Assembly (NCBI GenBank): GCA_019455285.1
Contig: JACFMS010000023.1
Location: forward strand, 1 to 56,225
Source: Sphingomonadales bacterium
GTDB taxonomy: Bacteria > Pseudomonadota > Alphaproteobacteria > Sphingomonadales > Govanellaceae
Direction of reading: 5' to 3'
Length of the DNA stretch: 56,225 nucleotides
This document shows, in pieces, positions 30,556-39,263 of the stretch. The notes under the pieces are model-generated. The model did not search any database. It worked only from the letters and a program-made list of their open reading frames with translations, and was not told where the DNA came from. Both the position numbers and the translations under genes were made by a program. The stretch's first letter is position 1; each line of letters starts with the position of its first letter.

Positions 30556-33003
30556 ATGATCAGTACATCGTCCCAATCGCTTCAAAAGCAATCGACATTC
30601 GCCACGGCGGACGAGATGAGCCCGCGCATCCGGCGGCTCAAAGAGCGTCTTTATGTCGATCGCTATCCCCTGTCCATCGAGAAAAGCCGCTGGCAGACGC
30701 AAGCCTACAAGGCGAGCGACGGCGAACCGCAGATCATCAGACGGGCGAAATCGCTGGCCTGCGTGCTGGATAATATTCCGATCTTTATCGAGGACGATGA
30801 ACTGATCGTCGGCCAGGGTTCGGCCAAGCCGATGGGGCTGGAGCTTGATTTTTACGCCGGCCTTTGGCCGCGCGATGAAATCGAGGGTCTGCGCGAAGCC
30901 GGCTATGACATTTCGCCGCAGGAGGAAGCAGAAATCCTCGACATGAATGCCTACTGGCAAAAATTCAATCCCTTATCCCGGCTTGGCGAGGACGCCAGCG
31001 AGGAGATGTGGGGCTTTTTGAAATCCGGCATGGTGTTGCCGCCGTGGAAGAGCCGCACCGACGGGCCGGGCGGCGGCTATGCCGAAAGCGGGTTGGGCCT
31101 GGGGCCGGGTTTCTATCTGATGACGGTTGATTTCGAGTTGGCGCTGCAAAAGGGCCTCCTTGCCTTGATTGATGACGCCGAGCAACGCCTCGCCGCGATC
31201 GAGTACGCCGAGAAAGACGCGCTGGAGCGGGCGCATTTTCTCAAGGCGACGATCATCTCGCTGCGCGCGATCATAGGGTTTGCTGAGCGTTATGCCGATC
31301 TGGCGCAAACAAAAGCGGCGGCCGAAGCGGACCCGGCAAGAAGGGCCGAGCTTGAAGCGATCGCGCAAATCTGCCGCCGCGTTCCCGCCCATCCCGCGCG
31401 CACGTTTCGCGAGGCTATGCAAAGCTTCTGGTTCACTTTCCTGATGATCACGCCGTCGCCCACCGCGTCGATGGGCCGCTTTGATCAGTTCATGAATCCT
31501 TACTATGAAGCGGACCTTGCCAATGGCCGCTTGAGCGAGGAGGAGGCGCTGGAGCTCCTGCAATGCCTGCGCATCAAGGACATGCAGCTCAACCGGACGT
31601 CGGGCAAGGCGGCGCGCCAGAAGAATGCCGGCATGGCGAAATGGCACAACATGGTGATCGGCGGCGTCACCAAAAGCGGCGAGGACGCCACCAATCCGCT
31701 GACCTATCTCATCTTGGAGGCGGTGCGCCGCCTGCCGACCGCGCATCACACGGTGACGTTGCGGGTTCATGACGGCACGCCTGAGCCGTTGATGAAGAAG
31801 GCGCTGGAAGTGGTCAAGATGGGAACCGGCATGCCGGCGTTCATCGGCGATCGTTCCTATATCGCCTATCTCTTGGACCAGGGTGTACCCTTGGAAGAGG
31901 CGCGCAATTACGCCATCGGCGGCTGCCTCGACGTGACCTTGCCCGGCAAATCGCGCACCGCGGCGGTGGGCATGTTTATCGTCTCGATGGTGCTCGAAGC
32001 GACGTTGTTGAACGGCGTGGTGCGACGGACCGGCGATGCCGTCGGTTTGTCGACCGGCAAATTCGAGGACTTCAAGACGTTTGATGATTTCTACGCCGCC
32101 TTCAAGGCGCAGCTACGGCATTTCCTGAAACTCCATGCCGATAAAAACAACGCCGAGCTGCTAATCAGCCGCGAACTGTTTCCCGATCCGGTGCGCTCGG
32201 TGCTGATGGATGGCGGACTGGCGGAAGGCAAGGCGCTGCTTGAGCGCACTTATCTTCTGGAAAACGGCGCGCTGCTGAACATGGTGGGCATGATCAATGT
32301 GGTCGACTCGCTGACCGCCGTGAAAAAGCTTGTGTTCGAGGATCGCGTCGTCAGCCAGGCTGAGCTGATTCAGGCGTTGGACGCCAATTGGCAGGGTCGG
32401 GAAGATCTGCGCCGGCGTTTTCTCGAGGCACCGAAATACGGCAATGGCGATGACTACGCGGATCAGATCGCCGTTGATCTCTTTGATTACTGGGCCGATG
32501 TGGCGGCAAGCCTGCGAAGCTGTCTGGGCGGCGCGCATAAGCCGACCGGCATTTCGGTCTCGTCGCAATGGCCGGGCGGGGCGCAAACCGGCGCTACGCC
32601 CGATGGCCGCTTTTCGGGCGAATGCCTGGCGGACGGCACCATGTCCGCCATGCGCGGCCGTGACCTGAAGGGGCCGACGGGTCTCATGAACAGCGCCATG
32701 AAAATCAGCCAGAACCGCTATCAGGCGGCGCTGTTTAATATTAAATTTCATCCCTCCGCCATGCAATCGGATGAGGATTTGCGGAAAATATCGTTCCTCA
32801 TTCGCACCTACTTTGCCCGCGGCGGCAAGCACGTGCAGTTCAATGTGGTCAGCCGCGAAATCCTGCTGGAAGCGCAAAAGCATCCCGAGCAATACCGTGA
32901 TCTTCTGGTGCGGGTGGCCGGCTATAGCGCCTACTTCATTCAGCTTGGCAAGGCGATGCAGGATGAGATCATCGGCCGCACCGCCCATATCGGCGCGGGC
33001 TAG
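30556..33003 (+). CDS. Glycyl radical enzyme 2 (paralogue of enzyme 1)
   Basis: This is an 815-aa paralogue of the upstream enzyme, about half identical by eye and colinear over its whole length. Cys457 lies in YAIGGCLDVTLPGKSRT, again with Asp two residues later (Asp459), and the radical loop is RVAGYSAYF with Gly789. Both key motifs are intact, so it is expected to be active and not a decayed copy. The N-terminal third differs most (for example LSRLGEDASEEMWGFLK), which suggests different substrate pockets or a heteromeric complex. The ATG is 24 bases after the enzyme 1 stop, preceded by AAGGA, so the two are co-transcribed with the activase gene. Confidence 0.93.
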   Translation: MISTSSQSLQKQSTFATADEMSPRIRRLKERLYVDRYPLSIEKSRWQTQAYKASDGEPQIIRRAKSLACVLDNIPIFIEDDELIVGQGSAKPMGLELDFYAGLWPRDEIEGLREAGYDISPQEEAEILDMNAYWQKFNPLSRLGEDASEEMWGFLKSGMVLPPWKSRTDGPGGGYAESGLGLGPGFYLMTVDFELALQKGLLALIDDAEQRLAAIEYAEKDALERAHFLKATIISLRAIIGFAERYADLAQTKAAAEADPARRAELEAIAQICRRVPAHPARTFREAMQSFWFTFLMITPSPTASMGRFDQFMNPYYEADLANGRLSEEEALELLQCLRIKDMQLNRTSGKAARQKNAGMAKWHNMVIGGVTKSGEDATNPLTYLILEAVRRLPTAHHTVTLRVHDGTPEPLMKKALEVVKMGTGMPAFIGDRSYIAYLLDQGVPLEEARNYAIGGCLDVTLPGKSRTAAVGMFIVSMVLEATLLNGVVRRTGDAVGLSTGKFEDFKTFDDFYAAFKAQLRHFLKLHADKNNAELLISRELFPDPVRSVLMDGGLAEGKALLERTYLLENGALLNMVGMINVVDSLTAVKKLVFEDRVVSQAELIQALDANWQGREDLRRRFLEAPKYGNGDDYADQIAVDLFDYWADVAASLRSCLGGAHKPTGISVSSQWPGGAQTGATPDGRFSGECLADGTMSAMRGRDLKGPTGLMNSAMKISQNRYQAALFNIKFHPSAMQSDEDLRKISFLIRTYFARGGKHVQFNVVSREILLEAQKHPEQYRDLLVRVAGYSAYFIQLGKAMQDEIIGRTAHIGAG

Positions 33004-33064
33004 ATCAGCGCCGGTTGAATTCCCCGGATCGCCGGCGTCACCATAAGGCGCGGGTGGAAATCTT

Positions 33065-33070
33065 TATAAT
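33065..33070 (+). promoter_or_regulatory. Perfect -10 hexamer upstream of the P450 gene
   Basis: TATAAT lies 28 bp before the P450 ATG in an AT-rich patch after a GC-rich 60 bp. No good -35 is visible at 16-18 bp, so if it is a promoter it probably needs an activator. Confidence 0.35.
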
Positions 33071-33098
33071 AATACTACCTTGAGCACAGAGAGAGATT

Positions 33099-34304
33099 AT
33101 GACTGAAAAGCAGAGCAGAGATCCCAGGCTGACCGACGACTTTGATCCGCAGGCGTCGGAGACCTTCACCAGCGCTCACGAGACGTACGCCGACTTGCGT
33201 AAATCCTGTCCCGTTGCGCACTCCAATGAATGGAACGGGTTTTGGGCGTTGTTCAAATATGATGACATCGTCAGCGTGTTGAAGGATTCCAAAACCTTCA
33301 TTACGTCGGTTCAAAACGTGGTGCCCAAGGTCGCCTTTACTGGCCGTCGGCCGCCGTTGCATCTTGATCCGCCCGAACACACGCCGTATCGCCGCGCCCT
33401 TAATCCGTTCTTCACCAACGAAAAGATGGCCAAGCTCGAGCCGGCGTTGCGCCAAATCACCATCGATCTTCTTGACCCTTATATCCGGGCCGGCGGCGGC
33501 GATATCTGCGCCGATTACACCCATCGCCTGCCGGGCTATGCGTTTGCTGAGTTCTTCCACCTGACCAGCGATCTGTCGATGAAGATCAAGGAGGTGACGA
33601 CCATCTACGACAAGGCGTTGCAGGAAGCCAACGATGATCTCGTCAAGGAGACGAGCCTGCAGCTTTATGAAATCGCCCGCGATATCATCGCCGAGAGAAA
33701 GGCGCGCCCGCTCGACCCCAAGGATGATCCGACCACGGCGCTGCTCGCCGCGCGGCATGAGGGCAAGCCGCTGCCCGATGACATGATCCTCGGCACCATC
33801 CGTCAGCTCATCGTCGTCGGCATGATCGCGCCGAGCGTTCTTATCGGCACGATTCTGCTGTATCTTGCCAAGGACCAGACGCTGCAAAGCCGCCTGCGCC
33901 GGAATCCGGACCTTATCCCCAAGGCGGTCGAGGAGTTCCTGCGCCTTTATACGCCGTATCGGGGCTTCGCCAGAACTGCAAACAAGGACGTCACCATCGG
34001 CGGCCGGCTGATCAAGAAGGACGAACCGATCGCCCTGGTCTATGCTTCGGCCAACCGCGACGAGGCGGTCTTTCCAAATCCTGATGAATTTGACCTCGAC
34101 CGTCCCAATATGAAGGATTCGGTGGCCTTCGGGCTGGGGCCGCACCAATGCGTCGGCGCCCCCATGGGGCGGCTGGAGATCAGGCTCACCCTGGAAGAGA
34201 TGTTGCGGCGAACCAAGCGTTTTGATGCCGATGGCGAGGTTAAGATGACCCGCTGGCCGGAATGGGGCACGCTTTCGGTGCCGCTTAAGGTCGAACCGGT
34301 GTAA
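33099..34304 (+). CDS. Cytochrome P450
   Basis: This is a 401-aa soluble bacterial class P450. The ExxR motif is EFLR (Glu279-Arg282). The haem-binding loop FGLGPHQCVGAPMGRLE has the thiolate Cys351. The substrate-helix acid/alcohol pair, normally D/E-T, is absent: the I-helix reads VVGMIAPSVL, with Gly241 followed by Met, Ile, Ala, Pro, Ser. Proton delivery must therefore differ, or the reaction is not a standard hydroxylation. AGAGAGAG precedes the ATG. No ferredoxin or reductase gene is adjacent, so redox partners must come from elsewhere. It follows the GRE genes by 95 bp on the same strand and overlaps the convergent next gene by 20 bp. Confidence 0.95.
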   Translation: MTEKQSRDPRLTDDFDPQASETFTSAHETYADLRKSCPVAHSNEWNGFWALFKYDDIVSVLKDSKTFITSVQNVVPKVAFTGRRPPLHLDPPEHTPYRRALNPFFTNEKMAKLEPALRQITIDLLDPYIRAGGGDICADYTHRLPGYAFAEFFHLTSDLSMKIKEVTTIYDKALQEANDDLVKETSLQLYEIARDIIAERKARPLDPKDDPTTALLAARHEGKPLPDDMILGTIRQLIVVGMIAPSVLIGTILLYLAKDQTLQSRLRRNPDLIPKAVEEFLRLYTPYRGFARTANKDVTIGGRLIKKDEPIALVYASANRDEAVFPNPDEFDLDRPNMKDSVAFGLGPHQCVGAPMGRLEIRLTLEEMLRRTKRFDADGEVKMTRWPEWGTLSVPLKVEPV

Positions 34305-35190
34305 TCGGCGCCGCCACCGAGATCGCCCGAAGCGCGGTGGCGACGCGGAATGCGGTTACCTCAGGGGTGGCCGTGTCCCACTCGATGGCGGGCGCGCCGC
34401 ACAAACAATTTTCCGGCTGACATTGGTGTCCTGCGCTGTGGGCGTTACGCAAATGCAGGACGGGCTTATCCATGGCGTGCGCGATCGCCGTCGGCCACGG
34501 TGGACGATCCTCGGTGCCACTGACATCCATGATCAGCAGCGCTGCCGTCCGCAACAGGGCGATCATCTGCAAATCAGCGCCATCGCCGGGCATGTTATAA
34601 ACATGAGCGGCAAATCCAAGCTCTTCCAGCAGGGGCCGGACGCAGCGGTCCACCAGCGTCAACAGCGCGGTCGACGATGAGGGAAGAACAATCAGCGCGA
34701 CAGGATTTTCCGCCGCCCGCTTGCAGGTGCGGTATCGCTCCCAGCCGTCGAACGTCAGCGACAGTCCGGTCACGCCTTCGACATGCGCGGCGGTGAGAAA
34801 GGCCGCCTGCTCGCCTTGTTCGATGGTGCGGCGCGCCTCCTCCGCCGTCGGCGCGCCGATGATCGCTTGCCAGGCGGGCAGCAGGCGGCGCTGCATGGCG
34901 GACGCCGGTGCGCCGGCATGCGCGCCCATGTAGATCACCAGGTTATCAAGACGGGTAACGGCGTCGGGGAAATGCACGCCGCCGGTAGGCGGCAGCGTGC
35001 CGCCGTCAAGCCGTTCCAGCCAGCGGGTAATGTGGCTGAGTGCCAAGCTGCGATCGGGGGCGCCAAGCCTAGCCCGTGCGTCTGCGCTCAACGCATAATC
35101 GCCGCACACCGAACACGAAACGCTCCGGCCAGCGCCGGGCATCGGCTCGAAAAGGGGAAAACCACACAACAGGCACGTATGAAAAGTCAC
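34285..35190 (-). CDS. Zinc-ribbon protein with nucleoside-deoxyribosyltransferase/TIR-like C-terminal domain
   Basis: I recognise no named family. The N-terminus carries two Cys pairs (CLLCG and CSVCG, residues 6-30) like a zinc ribbon. The C-terminal half has PLLEELGFAAHVYN, then LLRTAALLIMDVSGTED and AIAHAMDKPVLHLRN, which follows the strand-helix pattern of nucleoside 2-deoxyribosyltransferase-like and TIR-like domains (a DlTg-like strand, then an A-hA-l-kPv helix/strand). A second Cys group (CQPENCLCG) is near the C-terminus. It has 301 aa with a GTG start after GGGGG. Such domains occur in NAD- or nucleotide-cleaving immune effectors, but a metabolic or sensory role is equally possible. 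It converges on the P450 gene. Confidence 0.6.
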   Translation of the reverse strand: MTFHTCLLCGFPLFEPMPGAGRSVSCSVCGDYALSADARARLGAPDRSLALSHITRWLERLDGGTLPPTGGVHFPDAVTRLDNLVIYMGAHAGAPASAMQRRLLPAWQAIIGAPTAEEARRTIEQGEQAAFLTAAHVEGVTGLSLTFDGWERYRTCKRAAENPVALIVLPSSSTALLTLVDRCVRPLLEELGFAAHVYNMPGDGADLQMIALLRTAALLIMDVSGTEDRPPWPTAIAHAMDKPVLHLRNAHSAGHQCQPENCLCGAPAIEWDTATPEVTAFRVATALRAISVAAPITPVRP

Positions 35191-35296
35191 GCGCTACCCC
35201 CGAAATGTATTTTTTGTTGGCTCGATCCTAAAAGACGCGCCATCGGCTGACAAGGATTATACGTCCCGTCAGATGAAATGTAGGCGCACACGGAAT

Positions 35297-36721
35297 TTAT
35301 ATATTTCTCTTCATACGAGCATAGGCCGCCAGCGCGCGGTCGCGCGCTGGCGTATGGTCGATGATGGGTCGGGGGTAGGTTTCGCCTATAACGACGCCGG
35401 CTTGTTGCAGGATGTCCGCCGGCGCGTCCCAAGGCCGGTGGAGATGTTGGTCAGGCAGCGCGCCAAGCTCCGGCAGCCAGCGCCGAATGTACGCGCCGGA
35501 GGGATCGAATTTCATGCACTGGGTTATCGGGTTGAACACCCGGAAATAGGGCGCGGCATCGGCGCCCGAGCCCGCCACCCATTGCCAGCCGGCGGCGTTG
35601 TTGGCCGGATCGGCGTCCACCAGGGTGTCCCAGAACCACGCTTCTCCCGCTTGCCAGGGCAACAGCAGGTCTTTGACCAGAAACGAGGCGACGATCATCC
35701 GCGCCCGGTTGTGCATCCATCCTGTGGTCCACAATTCACGCATGGCGGCATCCACCAGGGGATAACCGGTGCGCCCGCGCCGCCAGGCTTCTATGGCCGC
35801 TTCATCCTTGCGCCAGGAGAAAGCATCGAAGCGTGCATTCCAATTGCGTCGCGGCAGATCGGGGAAGTGATAAAGCAGGTGATAGGAAAATTCCCGCCAT
35901 CCCAGTTGCCGCAAATAGCTCGCCGCGCCGCTTTCGTGCGCCGGATGGGCGGCGGCGCGCGTGCGCGCCCGATGCCAGATCTGACGCGGCGAAATGTCGC
36001 CGAAGGCCAGGTGCGGCGACAGGCGGGAGGTGCTGACGATGCCGGGAAAGTCACGCCGTCGGCCATACGCGCCGATGTCCTCTTGAAGAAAGTCATCAAG
36101 ACGCGCGCTGGCCGCCGCCTCGCCCGGCGTCCACGTTGAGCGCAATCCGGCCGCCCAATCAGGCGCGGTTGGCCGGAGCTTCCAATCTTTGATCGCATCA
36201 GAGCGCGGCCAGCGCGTCGGCGCAGGTAGTCTTGCCGGAGCGGCCAGCGGCGGCGCCGGTTCGCCGCGCTGCAACAGCGCTTCCCAGAATGGAGTGAAGA
36301 CGCGAAAGTCGCTGCCGGCCTTGGTGGTCAGCGCCCACGGCTCGCACAGCAGCGCGCCATTGAAGGCGTAGTGGTTTTTCCATTGCGTGGCAATTATAGA
36401 TTCGGTATCGCGCGCTTCGCGATCATAAAGTCGGTTCCAGTACACTGCCTCGGCGTCGACCTCGCGCCCAACCTCTTCTAAAATCTTCTCAGTCGCGCCG
36501 CGCCGCAGGATGAGCCGGCTGCCGCGCCGTCGCAGCTCGGCATCAAGCGCCTGCAAGCTGCCGGCCAGCCACCACTTCGATGCGCCGCCGATGGGCCGTG
36601 CGTCCGTTTCATCATGAATGTACAGGGGAATGATCGGCTGGCCGCTCATCGCCGCCGCCGTCAGGGCTGGATTGTCGGAGAGCCGAAGATCGCGGCGAAA
36701 CCATACGATGATGGATGACAT
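35297..36721 (-). CDS. phr: Deoxyribodipyrimidine photo-lyase (CPD photolyase)
   Basis: This is a light-dependent DNA repair flavoprotein, 474 aa. The N-terminal alpha/beta antenna domain begins SSIIVWFRRDLRLSDNPAL. The FAD domain carries RLSPHLAFGDISPRQIW, GWREFSYHLLYHFP, the Trp-rich FSWRKDEAAIEAWRRGRTGYPLVDAAMREL, and NPITQCMKFDPSGAYIRRW. The quoted stretch FSWRKDE is at about residue 310. I chose the ATG at 36721, which has AGGAG eight bases upstream. The open frame continues far upstream without a start of this quality, through DNA that encodes xerC. It lies 26 bp after xerC on the same strand and may be co-transcribed with it. Confidence 0.96.
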   Translation of the reverse strand: MSSIIVWFRRDLRLSDNPALTAAAMSGQPIIPLYIHDETDARPIGGASKWWLAGSLQALDAELRRRGSRLILRRGATEKILEEVGREVDAEAVYWNRLYDREARDTESIIATQWKNHYAFNGALLCEPWALTTKAGSDFRVFTPFWEALLQRGEPAPPLAAPARLPAPTRWPRSDAIKDWKLRPTAPDWAAGLRSTWTPGEAAASARLDDFLQEDIGAYGRRRDFPGIVSTSRLSPHLAFGDISPRQIWHRARTRAAAHPAHESGAASYLRQLGWREFSYHLLYHFPDLPRRNWNARFDAFSWRKDEAAIEAWRRGRTGYPLVDAAMRELWTTGWMHNRARMIVASFLVKDLLLPWQAGEAWFWDTLVDADPANNAAGWQWVAGSGADAAPYFRVFNPITQCMKFDPSGAYIRRWLPELGALPDQHLHRPWDAPADILQQAGVVIGETYPRPIIDHTPARDRALAAYARMKRNI

Positions 36722-36747
36722 GGCGGCGCTCCTCGTCTGCGCCTGGC

Positions 36748-37710
36748 TTATCGCTTGGCGCGCGGGTGGGCGTTTTCGTAAACTGTCAATAACTGCGCCA
36801 TTTCCACATCGGTGTAATGCTGGGTGGTGGAAAGATTGGCGTGGCCCAGAAGCTCCTGAATGGTGCGCAGGTCGCCGCCGCCGGCCAACAGGTGAGTGGC
36901 GAAGCTGTGCCTGAGCGCGTGCGGCGTCGCCGACGGCGGCAGGCCAAGGAGCCCACGCAGGTCGCGCATCAGTTTTTGCGCCACGCCGGGATTCAGGCGG
37001 CCGCCCCGCGCGCCGATGAACAGCGGCCCCTCGGCGGGCAGCGCCAGCGGGCACATCTTGAGGTAAGCGTCGATGGCTTGGCGCACCACCGGCAGCACCG
37101 GCACCACCCGTTGGCGGTTGCGCTTGCCGAGGACGCGCAGGGTGTCGCCGGCGGCGATGTCGCCGCGATTGAGGCCTAGGGCTTCGGAGATGCGCAAGCC
37201 GCAGCCGTAAAGCAGGGTCAGGAGGGCGATGTTGCGCGCTGCAATCCACGGCTCGTCTTCAAGATCTCCGGCGCTGTTTACTACCGCCTGGGCGTCCGCC
37301 ACGTCCAAGGGACGGGGCAGGGACTTTGCCGCCTTGGGCGCGCGCACCGCGGCGATGGCGGGGTTATGCAGATCGGCGGTCCGCGCCGCATAGCGAAAGA
37401 ACGTCCGCAGCGCCGACAGCGTGCGGGCCAGCGAGCGCGACGTCAGTCCGGCCTGTCGCCGCTCGGCGAGATAGGCGCGAAAATCAGCGACCTTCAGATC
37501 AGCCAGATCGCGCCGGCGCACCGGCCCGCCCAAATGGCCGGCAAGAAAGCGGACGAAGAAGCCGATCTCGCGGCCATAGCCGTCCACGGTATGGCGCGAG
37601 GCGCGGCGTTCCGCGCCAAGATTTGTCAGCCATGCAGTGATGAGATCAGCGGCATCGGCAGCAGCGTAGGCCGCCACGGGTAAGTCTAGGGTTTGCTCGC
37701 CTTCAGCCAT
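36748..37710 (-). CDS. xerC: Tyrosine recombinase XerC
   Basis: This site-specific recombinase acts with XerD at dif to resolve chromosome dimers. It has 320 aa with an N-terminal SAM-like domain (TAWLTNLGAERRASRHTVDG) and a C-terminal catalytic domain. Catalytic residues are seen in CGLRISEALGLNRGD (Arg), LGKRNRQRVVP (Lys), HALRHSFATHLL (His, Arg) and LGHANLSTTQHYT (His, nucleophile Tyr). It overlaps the preceding DUF484 gene by 25 bp, the usual DUF484-xerC pairing. It is a housekeeping copy, so its presence is not evidence of a mobile element. Confidence 0.95.
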   Translation of the reverse strand: MAEGEQTLDLPVAAYAAADAADLITAWLTNLGAERRASRHTVDGYGREIGFFVRFLAGHLGGPVRRRDLADLKVADFRAYLAERRQAGLTSRSLARTLSALRTFFRYAARTADLHNPAIAAVRAPKAAKSLPRPLDVADAQAVVNSAGDLEDEPWIAARNIALLTLLYGCGLRISEALGLNRGDIAAGDTLRVLGKRNRQRVVPVLPVVRQAIDAYLKMCPLALPAEGPLFIGARGGRLNPGVAQKLMRDLRGLLGLPPSATPHALRHSFATHLLAGGGDLRTIQELLGHANLSTTQHYTDVEMAQLLTVYENAHPRAKR

Positions 37711-38396
37711 TGATCGAGGAGCCGCTCCGTCACCGCGCCCAGGAAACGGAGCAATTCCGTACCCTGTCCGGGGGCGAAGTGGCCGGGATCACGCGATCCG
37801 ATGGCCAGGATGCCGGCCGGCCGGTTCGCCCCGGCGTCCAGTCTAACCAAAGCTTCGGCCCGCACCAAGCTTGCTGCTGAGCCATAAAGATCATGGGCGC
37901 CGGCGACGTTGCCATGGAGGGCGACGGCGCCATCATTGCCGAACAGGCGATGGAGGTCGAGCTCTTCGATGAGCGAGATGCCGGCGGCGGCGAAACTGGC
38001 GTCATTGGGGAAGGGGTCGGCCAGGCACAAGGCGACCACATCGACATCGAGCATATCGATCCAGTCGCGGGTGATGATATGCACCAGATGCTCCAGCGAG
38101 GTCGCCTCCATGGCCGCCAGCGCCGCCACCAGGGCATGCTGCTGGCTGGCGTGGTTGGAGCGACTGGTGGCGATGATCGACTCGCGGAACGCGGCAAGCT
38201 CGCCGACGTCGCGTTGCAGGCGTTCGATCAGATGGTGCTGAAAATCGATCACCGTATCGCCGGTCTGCTGGCGCGGCGGCGTCAGGGCGCGTAAAAGGTC
38301 GGGGTTTTCATTAAGGAAGCCGGGATGGCGCAGCAAATAGCCGCGCACTTGGTCACGATCCAGATCATGGCCTTCCGGTTGCCGTTCAGTCTGCAC
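37686..38396 (-). CDS. DUF484 family protein
   Basis: This 236-aa cytoplasmic protein of family DUF484 has a GAF-like fold and is commonly encoded next to xerC. The characteristic N-terminus is VRGYLLRHPGFLNENPDLLRAL. A GAF-like region containing LEHLVHIITRDWIDMLDVDVVALCL follows. The C-terminus GILAIGSRDPGHFAPGQGTELLRFLG is typical. I chose the GTG at 38396 because GGAGG sits six bases upstream; an in-frame TTG at 38414 is possible. Function is not established. Confidence 0.9.
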   Translation of the reverse strand: MQTERQPEGHDLDRDQVRGYLLRHPGFLNENPDLLRALTPPRQQTGDTVIDFQHHLIERLQRDVGELAAFRESIIATSRSNHASQQHALVAALAAMEATSLEHLVHIITRDWIDMLDVDVVALCLADPFPNDASFAAAGISLIEELDLHRLFGNDGAVALHGNVAGAHDLYGSAASLVRAEALVRLDAGANRPAGILAIGSRDPGHFAPGQGTELLRFLGAVTERLLDQWLKASKP

Positions 38397-38467
38397 GCAT
38401 ACCTCCAGTATCAAGCTACCGGCCCGAGTTTAGAAGGGTGCGGTTAAGAAGCCATGAAACGGCAAGC

Positions 38468-39121
38468 TTAACGAATGGTTTGTCCGGTCTTTTTCCAGTC
38501 CGCCAGGAAGGCTTCCAGGCCTTTTTCGGTCAACGGATGGTTAAACAGCTTTTTCAACACGTCGGGCGGGATGGTGCAGACGTCGGCGCCGATTTTCGCC
38601 GCTTCCACCACGTGCATGGGGTGGCGCACGCTGGCCACCAGGATTTCGGTATCAAAGTGGTAATTATCATAAATCTGCCGGATATCGGCAATCAGCGCCA
38701 TGCCATCCTGGCCGACGTCGTCATGGCGGCCGATGAAGGGTGAAATGAAGCTGGCCCCGGCCTTGGCCGCAAGGAGCGCCTGGGCGGCGGAAAAGCACAA
38801 GGTGACGTTAACCATGGCGCCCTCGTCGGTCAGGCGCTTGCAGGCCTTCAACCCGTCAACGATCAAGGGCACCTTGATGGCGATGTTGTCGGCCACTTTG
38901 CGCAACCGCTCGGCTTCCCGCAGCATGCCGTCGAAATCGGTGGCGGCCACCTCGGCGCTTACCGGTCCCGGCACCACGTCACAGATTTCCTTCAGGATTT
39001 CAAAGAAATCGCGGCCCGCCCTGGCGACCAGCGAGGGGTTGGTGGTTACCCCGTCCAGAAGCCCGGTGGCGGCCAGTTCGCGGATGGCGGCGGTATCGGC
39101 GGTGTCGACAAAAAACTTCAT
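38468..39121 (-). CDS. Transaldolase / fructose-6-phosphate aldolase (TalC/Fsa type)
   Basis: This is a 217-aa small transaldolase-family enzyme that interconverts sugar phosphates through a Schiff base. The N-terminus [49 protein letters not shown] (with the Schiff-base Lys in IKVP) and [19 protein letters not shown] are all diagnostic. I chose the ATG at 39121, with AGGGA upstream; the open frame extends 50 codons further, but that part has no homology-like pattern. Whether it acts as a transaldolase or as Fsa cannot be decided by eye. It is divergent from priA, with 142 bp between the starts. Confidence 0.93.
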   Translation of the reverse strand: MKFFVDTADTAAIRELAATGLLDGVTTNPSLVARAGRDFFEILKEICDVVPGPVSAEVAATDFDGMLREAERLRKVADNIAIKVPLIVDGLKACKRLTDEGAMVNVTLCFSAAQALLAAKAGASFISPFIGRHDDVGQDGMALIADIRQIYDNYHFDTEILVASVRHPMHVVEAAKIGADVCTIPPDVLKKLFNHPLTEKGLEAFLADWKKTGQTIR

Positions 39122-39263
39122 CGTATTTCCCTGGTTTGGCGTGCCGGAAGGCGTGCGCCCGGGGTAGCGCGATTCGCCCCGTCCTGGCAAGCCGGATGTT
39201 GAGCGCGCCCCGCCTTCCACTATAGTGCCCGGGAGCGGAACCGGCGAAGGGGGAGAATCAAAG

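Noticed and set aside
28072..33003. Assignment of the GREs as pyruvate formate-lyase, CutC or benzylsuccinate synthase
   Set aside because: There is no Cys-Cys pair, no C-x-E, no microcompartment genes and no Bss-type small subunits; a specific name would be a guess.
36722..37249. N-terminal extension of the photolyase frame (176 codons)
   Set aside because: It overlaps xerC, is Arg/Pro-rich without domain pattern, and the internal ATG has a proper Shine-Dalgarno and the canonical photolyase N-terminus.
36748..37710. Tyrosine recombinase as an island integrase
   Set aside because: Its DUF484 neighbour and full XerC character mark it as the housekeeping dimer-resolution enzyme.
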